Source: Cacajao melanocephalus (lineage: Eukaryota; Chordata; Mammalia; Primates; Pitheciidae). From it: 64,000 nt of DNA. Each line of letters begins with the position of its first letter. The stretch's first letter is position 1. The DNA is taken from contig CAUYLG010048240.1 of the NCBI GenBank assembly GCA_963573385.1, positions 53,282 through 117,281 on the forward strand, in the 5' to 3' direction. The notes below the pieces were generated by a model. It searched no databases. It worked only from the letters and a program-made list of their open reading frames with translations, and had not been told where the DNA came from. Made by a program: the position numbers and the translations under genes. Shown here piece by piece: positions 1 through 16,560 of the stretch.

Positions 1-178
1 TGAGTAGCTGGAATTACAGGCGTGCACCACCACATCTGGCTAATTTTTTTGTATTTTTAGTAAAGACAGGGTTTCATCGTGTTGGCCGGACGGGTCTTGA
101 ACTCCTGACCTTAAGTGATCTGCTCACCTAGGCCTCCCAAAGTGCTGGGATTACAGGCGTGAACCACTGTGCCCAGCC
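1..178 (-). mobile_element. Alu, truncated by window start
   Basis: Reverse-complement Alu left arm from tgagtagctgg to the end gcccagcc, including the diagnostic cccaaagtgctgggattacag. The right arm and poly-T tail lie outside the window. Confidence 0.95.
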
Positions 179-206
179 AATGTTATTCTTGTTTACCACG
201 TTAATA

Positions 207-520
207 CAGTCTTGCAACGAAATGACAGACTGTGTATACAGTGGTCGTCCTATAACATTAGAATGCTGTATTTTTACTGTACCTTTTTTATGTTTAGCTA
301 TGTTTAGGCACGGAAATACCATTGTGTTACTGTATTGCTTACAGTATTCAGTACAAGTTTGTATCCTAGGAGCACTAGACTCTACTGTATGGCCTAGGTG
401 TGCAGTAGGCTCTATCAACTAAGTTTGTGTAAGCCCAGTGTGTGATGTTTGTACAATGACAGCATTGCCTGACAATGCATTTCTCAGAACATATCCTCGT
501 CATCAAGCAATGCAGAACTC
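207..520. mobile_element. Tigger-type DNA transposon (MER44/Tigger7-like)
   Basis: The 314-bp element begins cagtcttgcaacgaaatgac and ends catcaagcaatgcagaactc. These are decayed inverted ends of a non-autonomous pogo/Tigger element, and a TA dinucleotide flanks both sides (205-206 and 521-522), as expected for a Tc1/mariner-type target. The interior carries the familiar taggtgtgcagtaggct and tttctcagaacatatcc stretches. The exact subfamily name is from memory. Confidence 0.6.
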
Positions 521-764
521 TACAGCCAATGCTTTTGTGTCATACACTTTGATTATTGCTGCATTAGTTTGGCCATAAATCTGAAAATACTCTTGAGTAT
601 GTATAGAATTACTGATTTCTAGGAGTGACATCATAGTATTCTGTAATTTGGAAATTGTAGTACTCAGTGATGCTAGAGACTGAAAACAATTCACATTATA
701 TGATTAGACTTTGTTCCATAACCAGCAGTCACTTAATACTGGACAGATGTTAAGAATAGAAGTC
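521..764. other. Unique intron sequence
   Basis: AT-rich sequence between a Tigger element and an Alu; I recognise nothing in it. Confidence 0.5.
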
Positions 765-1059
765 GGCCGGGTACACTGGCTCATGCCTGTAATTCGACCA
801 CTTTGGGAGGCTGAGGTGGGAGGATTGCTTGAGCCCAGGACTTTGAGACCAGCCTGGGCTGCATAGGGAGACCCTATCTTTACAAAAAAAATTTAAAATT
901 AACTGGGTGTAGTGGCACATGCCTGTAGTTCCAGCTACTTGGGAGGCTGAGGTGGGAGGATTGCTTGACCCAGGAGTTTGAGGCTGTGATAAGCTATGAT
1001 CACCACTGTACTCTAGCCTGGGTGGCAGAGCAATACCTTGTCTAAAAAAAAAAAAAAAT
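765..1059 (+). mobile_element. AluJ-like element
   Basis: Full-length dimeric Alu with an A-rich linker (about 880-900) and an A tail ending at 1058. The text ttgcttgagcccagg and gggctgcatagggagaccc is of the old J type. The sequence aatagaagt just before it recurs after the tail as a target-site duplication. Confidence 0.93.
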
Positions 1060-1460
1060 AGAAGTTGATTCAAGGTCAAGATCTTCAGCCACATCTCAGC
1101 ACTCTTGTACAGTACCTCGGAGGCAGTTGTCATATGTGTACCAAGAGCTTTTCAATGTATGTTGAAATGTGCAGGTGAAGTTACTTTTGAGACAAAATTA
1201 AGTTTGCCCAAATTTCTGTGCTGTTTGGGTCTCAGATGGAAACTCAGAGCTCAGAGTTGAGGGTGGCATGGGCAGCTTGTCCATACTGATGCCTGGAAAA
1301 GTCCTTACTTTTCTGGAGTCACAGGCCAGTGGTGGGAGATGGGAACGTGGGTGAAGCTGGTTAGAGAGAGGCAGCAGAAGACAGTGAACAGTTCATACAG
1401 AGTTGACTTCGGTATATTGCTGGCAGCCTGTGCCCAAAGCTGTAAAAGATCTTCCCACCT

Positions 1461-1985
<525 letters not shown>

Positions 1986-2009
1986 GGGCTCATGCCTGCT
2001 TCAGGGCTC

Positions 2010-2570
2010 CAGCAGCAAGCTGTTCTCGTTGGGCCTTGCCCATGTGGGGCTTCCGGTGCAGTGGTGGCAAATAGCAATAACTGAGCGTGTCACCACATTA
2101 TAAGGCACAAACTGGCAGGGTGAGGTTGGCAGGACTGTGGCTGGGTGGGTGACTATTTTGTGGAGGGCGGCAGGAGAGGCATTGTTTTTCAGGTGCCTTC
2201 GGGAGGGGAGGAGGGAACCTGAGGTGTCTAGGGTCACAGGCTTTCAAGGAGAAGGAGCTACAGGTTCTGAGATGAAAGCAGTGGGCCAGCAGGAGGGTGA
2301 TGGGGTGAGGCAGCTGCAGCAGTGCCTCATGGGCCACTGCAGGGTCTCTGGGTGTGACTCTGAGCAAGTAGGGGAGCTCTTCTGTTGGGAGACTTAACAT
2401 TTCATGGAAGTCGTTCTGACTGCTGTGGGGGACTAGGAGGGCAGGAGCTGAAGTAAGAAGACTGGTTTAGGAGACGGCAGCTGCCCCTGGGGCCAGGCGA
2501 TAGTGGCTTAGGCCAAGGAGGAGGCAGTGGGGCGGCTTTCTGAGGACCTGGACCCTGCGATTTGGTCCTC
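2010..2570 (+). repeat. Possible old unnamed mammalian repeat
   Basis: The stretch with gttctgactgctgtgggg, gcaggagctgaagtaagaag and gcgatagtggcttaggccaaggag echoes a widespread old repeat (the 'ctctggctgctgtgtgg ... gaggctattgcagtagtccaggcgag' type). I cannot name the family with confidence. Open frames here look like chance. Confidence 0.35.
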
Positions 2571-2824
2571 TGTCTGCTTCACCCCAGCTCCTGAAACCCT
2601 CCCTCAGAATCCTTGCTGGCTTGGGGAGTAAAGGGTTCTGCCAAAGTGGATATCAAGGCTGTCATGCGTGGATCAGCACAGGAGCTGGGGTTTTTCCCAG
2701 ACCGCTTCTTGGCCTTGCTGCTGGTGCTGTAAGGAATTCTGTGGATCAGGAAGTGCTGTGCAGCGCATTCATGATGTGCCTGTTATTTTAGGAGTTGGGC
2801 TGTGTCCTAAAAAACAGTGTCTTT

Positions 2825-5640
<2,816 letters not shown>

Positions 5641-5650
5641 CTCTATATAT

Positions 5651-5760
5651 GTCACACACACACACTATATATATATATATGTGTGTATATATATATATAT
5701 ATGTATATATATACACACACACATACACACACCTATATATATGTATATATCTATTTATAT
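5651..5760. repeat. Compound (CA)n/(TA)n/(TG)n microsatellite
   Basis: Alternating CA, TA and TG runs with tatata blocks directly adjoin the 3' (poly-T) side of a minus-strand Alu. It probably grew from the Alu tail. Confidence 0.9.
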
Positions 5761-6035
5761 TTGAGACAGAATCTGGCTCTGTCACCCAGGCTGGAGTGCA
5801 GTGGCACAATCTTGGCTCACTGCAACCTCCACTCCCAGGTTCCAGCGATTCTCATGCCTCAGCCTCCTGAGTACTTAGGATTATAGGTGTGTGATATCAC
5901 GCCCGGCTCATTTTTTGTATTTTTAGTAGAGGCAGGGTTTCACTATGTTGGCCAGGCTGGTCTTAAACTCCTGGCCTCAAGTGATCTGCCTGCCTCAGCC
6001 TCCCAAATTATAGGCGTGAGCCACTGCACCCAGCC
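5761..6035 (-). mobile_element. Alu on minus strand
   Basis: Reads ttgagacagaatctggctct through to gccactgcacccagcc. It contains right and left arms, with a small deletion near 6007 (the usual agtgctgggattac is shortened). Confidence 0.95.
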
Positions 6036-6154
6036 TCCACTTTTATATTGAAGGTCGTGTGTATGTGTATACAATATCCTAATTTGGTGCTTTTCAATCC
6101 TAGCTGCATGTTAGATTAACCTGAGAGCTCTAAATTTGTATTTATTTGTATTTG

Positions 6155-6198
6155 TGCATGCGCACGCGCGCACACACACACACACACACACCCCCACA
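6155..6198. repeat. (CA)n microsatellite with CG interruptions
   Basis: A gcgcacgcgcg segment followed by about 10 CA units and cccccacacc. It lies some 70 bp left of the 3' end of a minus-strand L1. Confidence 0.85.
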
Positions 6199-6307
6199 CC
6201 TGTGCCATCCTAGGAGGTTCTGATCAGTAGGGCCCAGGAAGCCCCCTGATATCCATCTTTCCTCCATTAAAAAAATTGGGGTAAAATTAACATGATATAA
6301 AATTAAA

Positions 6308-6509
6308 CACAGTGAAACCCCATCTCTACTAAAAAATACAAAAGTTAATTGGGTATAGTGGCACACATCTGTAGTCCCAGCTACTCATGAGGCTGAGGCA
6401 GGAGAACCGCTTGAACCTGAGAGACGGAGGTTGCAGTGAGCCGAGATTGTGCCACTGCACTCCAGTCTGAGTGACAGAGTGAGAGACTCTGTCTCAAAAA
6501 AAAAAAAAA
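6308..6509 (+). mobile_element. 5'-truncated Alu inside L1
   Basis: The copy starts in the left arm (agtgaaaccccatctctact) and keeps the right arm and A tail. Imperfect direct repeats atataaaattaaaca and atataaaagtaaaca flank it, so the truncation occurred at integration and not later. Confidence 0.88.
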
Positions 6510-7013
6510 GAATATAAAAGTAAACATTAAACATTATTTTGAAGTGTACAATTCAGTGGCATTTGGTATTGTCACAGTGTTGTGCATCCACTATCGTTAT
6601 CTAGTTTTAAGACATTTTCATCACTCCAGAAGACTCTGTACCCATTAAGCAGTTACTGCCCATTTCTCCCTACCCCAGCCTCAGGCAGTGCCCATTCTAC
6701 TTTCTGTCTTTATCGATTTGCCTATTCATGCGGGAAATCTGAGGAGCAAGATCAACCTCAAGATAGAAATGATACCTGTGGCTTCAAGCCTATGGTATTC
6801 CAGATCTGTTTATTGTACAGAGTTCTGTTCTCACAGGTATTTCAGAAATCAGATATTAGTAATAGTGATCAGAGGTGGCAAGACATTGTTCTATTAAACA
6901 ATTCATATTAATAGAATCATAGAATATATGCCCTTCTGTGGCTTCTTTCACTTAGCACAGTGTTTTTAAGATTCATCCATGTTGTATTGTAGCATGTGTC
7001 AAATACATCATTA

Positions 7014-7175
7014 CTCTTTTTTTTTTTGAGACAGGGTCTCTCTCTGTTGCCCAGGCTGGAGGGCAGTGGTGTGGATCACCGCTCACTGTAGCGTTGACCT
7101 CCCAGGCTCAAGCAGTCTTCCCACCTCAGCCTCCTGAGTAGCTGGGACTATAGTTGCACGCCACCACTCCTGGCT
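7014..7175 (-). mobile_element. Half-length Alu (right arm) inside L1
   Basis: Poly-T, then gagacagggtctctctctgt through to ccaccactcctggcta, where the Alu stops at the middle linker and L1 sequence resumes (aacttcattccattttatgg). Confidence 0.85.
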
Positions 7176-7857
7176 AAACTTCATTCCATTTTATGGCCCA
7201 GAAATATTTCATTGTATGGCTAGGCTATGTTTACGTTTTATTGATCTGTTCATCAGTTGGTGGACATTTAGGTTGTTTCCCTCCTTTTGACTATTGTCAA
7301 ATGCTACTATGAAATACAGGTGGAAGTATTCATGTCCCTGTTTTCACTTGTTTAGGGTATGTAGCTAGGCTTGGGATTGTTGGGTCATATGGTCATTCTA
7401 TGTATAAGTTTCTGAGGAATTGCCAGGCTGTTTTCTACAGTGGCTGCACTGTCTTACTTTCCCACTGGCAAAAATATAGGAGGGTTCCAGCTTTTCCACG
7501 TCCTTGCCAACACTTGCTATTTTGCGTCTGTGTTTTTGGTTTGGCGTTTTAAAAAATGGCTAGCCTAGTCGGTGTGAAGTGGCATGTTATTGTGGTTTTA
7601 GTGTACATTTCCCAGTGACTGATGATGTTGGGCATCTGTTCATGTGCTTGTTGGCCATTTATCTTTTTATTTTGAAAAATATCCAAGTCCTTTGCCCATT
7701 TGAAAATTGGTTTATCTTTTTGTTTTTGAGTTTTAACAGTTCTTTATATATTCAGACTAGAATATATAAATATGACAAGAACATTACTAGATACTTACTA
7801 CATAAATGAATTTCAAGTGGCATCCTTTTTTGAAAAGTGCTCCCAGTGGGTTCCATT

Positions 7858-8010
7858 AGCAACCAGCCTCAAGAACTACTGATCGGGACCAGCGGTTCAC
7901 TCCTTGGGGCTTCTTACAGCACACCTGGGAAGTGTTCTTAAAAAAAAAAAAAAACACAGCCCCGTCCTTCAAGCCACTCAGGTGAGTCTCATAATACATC
8001 CCCACCCCAA
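7858..8010 (+). mobile_element. Possible hAT-like fragment with internal poly-A
   Basis: Text such as gggaccagcggttcactcc, cacctgggaagtgttctta and ccactcaggtgagtctcata resembles old Charlie-type MITEs that carry gtggttctcaa ends. A run of about 15 A interrupts it at 7940. The assignment is weak. Confidence 0.35.
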
Positions 8011-8039
8011 AGGGAACAAACATCAAACTAATACATGGC

Positions 8040-9640
8040 AAAGCGGTTGTTTAAGGTAACTGGTGACCTGATTAAACAGATGACATCAAAAAGAGAATCC
8101 TGTGTTCAAAGGGAAATTTTGAAAAAAGCAAAAAAAGACAATCCAGTGGGTCTGTAGAGAATCAGCTGCTATCAGCTTCCTGCTCCCCGTTCCCAGAATG
8201 TCCTTGCAGAGCATTTGTGAAATGTGCAGTAGGCTGCCCTTTGTCCCGATGGCTCATGTGACAGGGCGGCCCACCCCCTCAAGGTACCATCAAGACTTGT
8301 CATGTTGTCAGAACTCTCAGGAAGTGATACTTTGTCCACCTGAAAGGCACCCCAGCATTCATGCATAAGCCCTTGAGCTGTGCAATGCTTAGTTCTGTGG
8401 GGATTCGTCTGGTTGGGAGAGCACTCTCAGTACTTGTTTGAAATGTCCCTTCAGTCCTGTCAGTGTGGCATATTGAGGTTTTCTACCCTGAAGAACAGTA
8501 TCTTCAGCCTGCTTTGCCCCTACCCCGAGTACCCTAAATTCCAAAGCATGGCTGAGGGCCAAGCTCAAAACTGAGAAAGTGGGATGGTTCTGGGGGTGTT
8601 GGTGGAGCTTTCTAATGAAAGAAGTTCTCCATCTGATAGCAAGCTGGGCATGGGGGCAGGAGAGACAGGGTCCCCAGGGTTTTCTGCTTCACAGGAACTC
8701 TTATGAAGAAACCCCATCCATGGATCTGGCATCCACCTCAGTGGTTCCCTTGTTGCTCCTGGACCCTTAGGGGCTGGAGAGCCTGCCGTATTCCATGTGA
8801 GTCGTTCTTCCTTCCTGTCACCTTCTGCATCAGTCCATAACCTGGACTCCCTTTCCCCCACCCTTGTCTCCCACTGGTCTAAAATGAGTTAGTTATGCAC
8901 AGATGTTGGGAACAATATATCAATATCCTGAGACCAGATATTGATACGTGGGAAAAGGGAAGAAAAAGAGCACTGTGAAGGGCTTCAATTCTATATAAAT
9001 GCATGTGTTTTGTTAAGTTCCATGTCAGGGCAAAAGCTTTTATTTATTTATTTATTTTTTTTTTTGCAAAACGTATTTTTTTGCTGTACATTTTCTGTAG
9101 GATTATCTTACGTATATTATATTCAGTGTTACAGAGAAGAACGCAAAGGAAAATCTGTTTCGGTCTCTTGGTCAGCCATATATGTCATGCATTAGCACAT
9201 GCTCTGTATATCAGTTTTAAAGATTCATTACTATTTCAAAACCATCGCCTCCCTCCAAAAAAGGAGAGGCTGGCTCTGGTGTAATTATTGCATTTTACTG
9301 TGTACCCCATGCAGAAGCGTACTGAGTTTATAGATTTGGCTGGCATTTTTCTTTTCTCTCCTTTCTGCCAGACTATATATATGCTGTCAGGAGTTGCCCT
9401 CAGTTGTCTTGTTTCTCAGAGCTTTTCCTGCACTTGGCAAGTGGCAGTGCCCAGTCTTCCACAGCTGGGTGGATGGATAATTATTTGATAACAATTCCGA
9501 AGATATTTTCATGATTCAAGGTGGAATTCTCAGTTTGAAAAACATGCTGGTGAAAATTGCTTATCATATGCTCTCCATATATGGGTCCTGTTTACAGTAT
9601 AGGAAAAAACAGGCAATAAATGCTTCACCCCAAGTCACCA
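8040..9640. other. Repeat-poor intron stretch
   Basis: No recognised interspersed repeat, apart from a short (TTTA)n/poly-T tract at 9042-9066. Open frames on both strands show no domain or splice context. Confidence 0.5.
9042..9066. repeat. (TTTA)n and poly-T tract
   Basis: Several TTTA units lead into a T run of about 13. Confidence 0.8.
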
Positions 9641-9659
9641 AGATTTGTGGGCACTCTCC

Positions 9660-10490
9660 TCACGCACCAGGCATTTCTCCAGTGGCTACCAACTGGTGTC
9701 CTCTAATTCAACTCACTTCTGACATCATCTATCTAGAGTTAGAGTCAGATCCCACAGGTTAAGGGCTCAGTTCCACAAGACTGCCCCCACTTCAAATGCC
9801 AGTCACAAGTAGTAGATTGTCACTCCTACTTCTGACCGATCAGCTATGAATTAGGATTGCTATGACCCCCTCCTTGGTTTAGATTAATTTGTGAGGACTG
9901 CTTATAGAGTTCAGGGAGACACGTTCCTCAGTTTATTGTGTGAGTAAAAAGTATGATAAAGGATACAAACAGCCAGATGAAGAAATACACAGGGCGAGGT
10001 CTGGAAGGCTCCTGAGCACAGGAGTTTCTGTCCAAGTTGGGATGCACACAGATGTGTTTGCCAACCCGGAAGCTGTCTGAACCCGGCACTTTAAAGGGAT
10101 TTTTGTGGAGATTTCATCACGTAGGCATGATTGATTATTAACTCAGTCTCTGCCTTTCTTCCTTTCTCCAAACTTCCAACCATGGCTTGGTCTTTCTGGA
10201 GCCCAGCCCCCATCCAGGAGCCCACCAAGAATCACCTAATTAAAAAAGACCTCCCATCACTCAGGAAATCCCAAGGGATTAGGAGTTTGGTGTCAGGATT
10301 CCCGGGTCACAGACAAAATATCAGAACAAAAGATGTACCTCCCATAGCTGTGTTCCTGCCTTTGAGTGAATCTGTTGTGTAGTACCCGTATTGCTAAGGA
10401 AATTCCAAGGGTTTTAAGGAGCTGTGTGCCAGGACCCTGGGACAGAAGCAAATATATATTTCTTCATATACCACAGTATGATACTTTGAC
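9660..10490 (-). mobile_element. Ancient ERVL-type LTR (MER21/LTR16-like), minus strand
   Basis: From left to right, several segments match the reverse of one long LTR that I know: caactggtgtcctctaattc, gatcccacaggttaagggct, cagttccacaagactgccc, ccaacccggaagctgtctga, cacgtaggcatgattgatta and atatatatttcttcatatac at the far end. At about 0.8 kb it looks like a nearly full solo LTR. A sub-segment (aggaaatcccaaggg...) recurs at about 10262 and 10396. The subfamily is uncertain. No viral gene is seen. Confidence 0.6.
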
Positions 10491-10574
10491 CCTGCTCACC
10501 TGGAATCTTCCCTGTCCATTTAGATGCCAGGCATGTGGGGGACAGATGAATATTTACCTGTGAGCATCACTCAT

Positions 10575-10720
10575 GCAAGTGGTTCTCAACCAGGGCTTCC
10601 AGTTTGAATGATCTAAAGAGCATTTCAGAAATACTGCTTCCTGTGTTCCACCACAGACCAGTTAAATCCCAATCCAAATGGCCCCTGGCCAGGGTGGAGA
10701 TTCACTGGCTATGGGACTCC
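10575..10720 (+). mobile_element. Possible hAT-like fragment
   Basis: It begins aagtggttctcaaccagggc, like the end of Charlie/MER5-type elements. The interior is too degraded to classify. Confidence 0.35.
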
Positions 10721-10724
10721 ATCT

Positions 10725-11500
10725 TGCTCACAATAACCAGTGAATGTTTGCTGATCATTTCAACCGCTTCATGACCTTGGAAACTAGAAATGGGGTTTGT
10801 AGAGGGGAAAGAGGTGGAATAGCTAGAAATGCTATTCTATTATTTTTATGGAATGGGAGTGGGAATGGGGTATGGGGAGTGAGGCTGGGGATAAGGTTTG
10901 ATGTTCTGCTGACCATAAAATAATTTGTATTTGTGTCGAGTAGTTTTCTCCTCTCAGCTCCCATAGGTATGTCCCTGCCTTTGAGTGAATCTGTTTTGTA
11001 GTGGCAATTTGTTATGTATTTGGTCCCCCGGTGAGCTGAATTCCTTGAGGTTAACTCCTGGCACTGAACATCTCAAATAGCTTTCCTGCAGTGAATATTT
11101 AAACAAATGAATAGCACTTTGCAGTTTTTTCATAGTGCTTTTCCTAGGGTGCGGTCCCCAAGCCCTCTCATCCTTAGCCAAGATTACATGCCCAAGGCTT
11201 GTGAGCATCATTTACACTAAGCTTCATGCATGCCTTGCCTGGCAGGAGCTCTCTGTACATACCATCTGTTTGCCAGGAAGACTTTGCCCACCTCTGTGCC
11301 TTGGCATGGTCATTACAGACAAATGCCCACTGGGGTTGGGCCTAAAACCAGATGGCAAGCTGACAGAGGGGTAACAGGGAGTGGTGGGGACTGTGGTTAA
11401 CTAGTGAGGAACCCCTTCTAAAGGGATGGCCATAGTCAGCTTTAAACAGTTACTGTCTTTGGGGACTGTAATCCCTGTGTGCCAGCCCTTCTGATTTTCT
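10725..11500. other. Mostly unrecognised intron sequence
   Basis: The only structure I see is a 45-bp segment at 10958-11002 that repeats 10339-10383 of the adjacent LTR. Confidence 0.5.
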
Positions 11501-11504
11501 TTTT

Positions 11505-11636
11505 TAATTAAAAAAATTCTTTAATAAGAAGATGGAGTTTCCCTATGTTGCCCAGATTGGTCTCGAACTCCTGGGCTCAAGCGATCCTCCTGCCTTGGCC
11601 TCCTACAGTGCTGGAGGGAGCCACCGCAGCTGTCCC
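11505..11636 (-). mobile_element. Monomeric Alu-like (FLAM-type) fragment
   Basis: A single Alu left arm in reverse: gatggagtttccctatgttgc, gtctcgaactcctgggctca and ending in gagccaccgcagctgtcc. The other arm is absent, and the left side is an AT-rich tail-like tract. Confidence 0.65.
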
Positions 11637-12382
<746 letters not shown>

Positions 12383-12749
12383 TTCAAGTAATTTTATAGC
12401 CACCCTTTCTCCTAACGATTTAGTCAAAGTACTTCCAAGTTATTACAATGTCTTATTAAGCTCATTTTGAAAATTATCCCAGATAGGCCTCACCAGGACA
12501 GGAGTTCTGGTTTTGTGTTTTTTTTTCCTCCATCCACAGTGCCTAACCAGAGCCTCACATGTAGCCAGGTATCTAAGGACTAACTATCGATGATTGTTGG
12601 TATGCAGTAAGTTGTTGGATCACATCTTTGTCACTGGACACTGGCTTGTCTCCTTTTTTTTTTTTTTTTTATTGTACGTAGTACTGTGATGCACCTGTTT
12701 ATATCTGAAGCTCCTCACATAAGTTAGAGAATGATAATAGGTGATACTG

Positions 12750-12945
12750 TTGGCAATTGGGGCTGGATAATTCTTTTTGTGGGGGCCGCCCTGAGCGTTG
12801 GAGGATATTGAGCGGCATCCCTGGCCTCCATCCACTGGATTCCAGGAGCACTTCTTTTCTGTAGTTAGTTATAAACAAAAGTATCTCCAGACATTGTCAA
12901 GTGTCCCCTGGAGGCAAAATGGCCCCTGGTTGAGAATCCCTATGC
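12750..12945 (-). mobile_element. MER5-like hAT (Charlie) element
   Basis: Reversed MER5 text in order: ggctggataattctttttgt, ttggaggatattgagcggca, ctccatccactggattccag, ctccagacattgtcaagtgt and tggttgagaatccctatgct at the right end. A short run of unrelated bases around 12855-12880 interrupts it. Confidence 0.75.
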
Positions 12946-13139
12946 TAGTGCAGTTAGTGGACTGTGAAGGGTGCCAACGTCTTATAAGATTTTAGACCTT
13001 AAAATATATGCTGCTTGGGAAAAATACTCCAGTGAACAGTTGTCCACTGCCTCTGCCTACTCCTTTGTTTCCCCCACACTCCTTCCCCTGACGGCGCAGG
13101 GTTTTCCCACTGCCCTTTACACTGGAGCCAGGCTGTCTG

Positions 13140-13560
13140 TGTGTGGTTGGGCTGCCGTAAGAGGACCACAGGCTGGGAGGCTTCAGCAACACACATTTGT
13201 TTTCTCAAGGTTCTGGAGGCTGGAAATCCCAGATCCAGTTCTGTCTTGGTCAGTTGGTTTCTGGTGTGGACTCTTCCTGGCTTGCAGATGGCCACCTGCT
13301 CACTGTGTGCTCTCAAAGGAGTAGGGGAGAGACAACGAGAGAGCAAGAGCGAAAGAGAGAGAGAGCATGAGAGTGAGCAAGGGTGCTTCAGTGTCTTGCT
13401 TCTTATAAGCGCACAAGCCCTGTGGGATTAGGGCCCCCCACTCATATGACCTCATTTAACCTTTATCACCCCTTAACAGGCCTTATCTACAAGTGATTTG
13501 GGGTTTGGCTGTCAACATGAATTTTGAGGGTTACCCAGTTCAGTCCATAGCATTCCACTC
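13140..13560 (-). mobile_element. MLT1-type LTR (ERVL-MaLR), minus strand
   Basis: Reverse-complement LTR: ggttgggctgccgtaagagg, gttctggaggctggaaatcc, cttcttataagcgcacaagc, then tatgacctcatttaaccttt and acccagttcagtccatagca. A GA-rich block (about 13330-13375) has expanded inside it. The LTR joins internal sequence on its right. Confidence 0.75.
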
Positions 13561-14350
13561 CTGGCCTCCCAAAACTCATGTCCTTCTCACATACAAAATA
13601 TATGCATTCTATCCTAACAGCCCCAAAAGTCTTAACTCATTCCACTGTCAACTGTAAAGTCCAAAGCCTCATCCAGATCTCCTCTAAATCAGGTATGGGT
13701 GAGACTCAAGGTATGATTCATCCTGGGGCAAAATTTCTTTCCAGCGGTGAACCTGTAAAACCAGACACGTTGTGTGCTTCCAAAATACAGTGGTGGGGCA
13801 GGCATAGGATAGACATTCCTGTTCCAAGGGGAGAATTGGGAAAGAAAGCAGGTCCCAAGCAAGTGCAAAACCTAGCAAGACAAATTCCACGAGCTCTTAA
13901 GGCTCCAGAATAATCCTCTTTGGGTGGATGCCCTACTTTCCAGGCCCATGGGGGTGGCAGCATCACCCTCACAGCTCTGTAGGGTACCCCCCATTTGGCT
14001 GTGTGAGGTCCCCACCCTCTGAAACTGAGGATGAATGGCCTTGTCCCCTGGCCCTGTGTGGGAGTGGCAGCGGCAGCCTGGATGGTCTTTGAATTGTCTT
14101 TGGGGTGATTCTTTGACTTTCTTGAAGAGTAGTCCATGTTCTCATCTGGATATATCTATGGTCGCATCCTATAGAATCCAAGACATCCAACAGCCTTGTT
14201 TCATTCCCTTCCAATTCTCTGTCCCTGTAGTTCAAACTGGCAGTGTCTCTGCTGGTGTAAGCCCATCTCTCTTCCTGGCTTCTGCTAAGATGGCTGATTA
14301 ACATCATGGGTAACCTCTCTGTGGAATGACTGTCCAGCCACACCCTTGGT
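13561..14350 (-). mobile_element. MaLR internal-region remnant (minus strand)
   Basis: It directly continues the LTR with ctcatgtccttctcacatac, agtcttaactcattccactg and later text such as gtggcagcatcaccctcac and cagctctgtagggtacccc, as in MaLR internal sequences read in reverse. Open frames here are short and broken; nothing suggests a working product. Confidence 0.55.
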
Positions 14351-14381
14351 GTTTTCTCCAGAACAACCTCCCTTGTTTTTT

Positions 14382-14545
14382 GTATCCATCCATCTACCTA
14401 CCTATCCCTCCCTCCCTCCCTCCTTCCCTTTGTCCAGTCAGCTATCCCTGCCTTTATCCCTTCATTCATCCTTTAGTTCATCCTTCTGTTCCTCCCTTCA
14501 TCCTTTCTTCGTCTCTCCCTCCACTCATCTATTCATCTGAGTATA
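14382..14545. repeat. Degenerate (CCTT/CATC)n pyrimidine tract
   Basis: Runs of ccatccatc, ctacctac, ccctccctccctcc and ttcattcatcc on one strand for about 160 bp. Confidence 0.85.

Positions 14546-16560
<2,015 letters not shown>

Larger units (their letters stand above)
6266..7780 (-). mobile_element. Old L1 (L1M) 3' end on minus strand, interrupted by two Alus
   Basis: Pieces 6266-6307, 6510-7013 and 7176-7780 line up as one L1M in reverse: 3'UTR text (gaagtgtacaattcagtggc) and then the ORF2 end in antisense (ggacatttaggttgtttcc, tgggtcatatggtcattct, tgatgatgttgggcatctg). Within 6740-6900 the match is poor, so a deletion or unknown insertion is likely there. Confidence 0.85.

Noticed and set aside
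14382..14545. Regular short repeats that might suggest a CRISPR-like array
   Set aside because: They are 4-bp tandem pyrimidine units with no spacer structure, in a mammalian intron.
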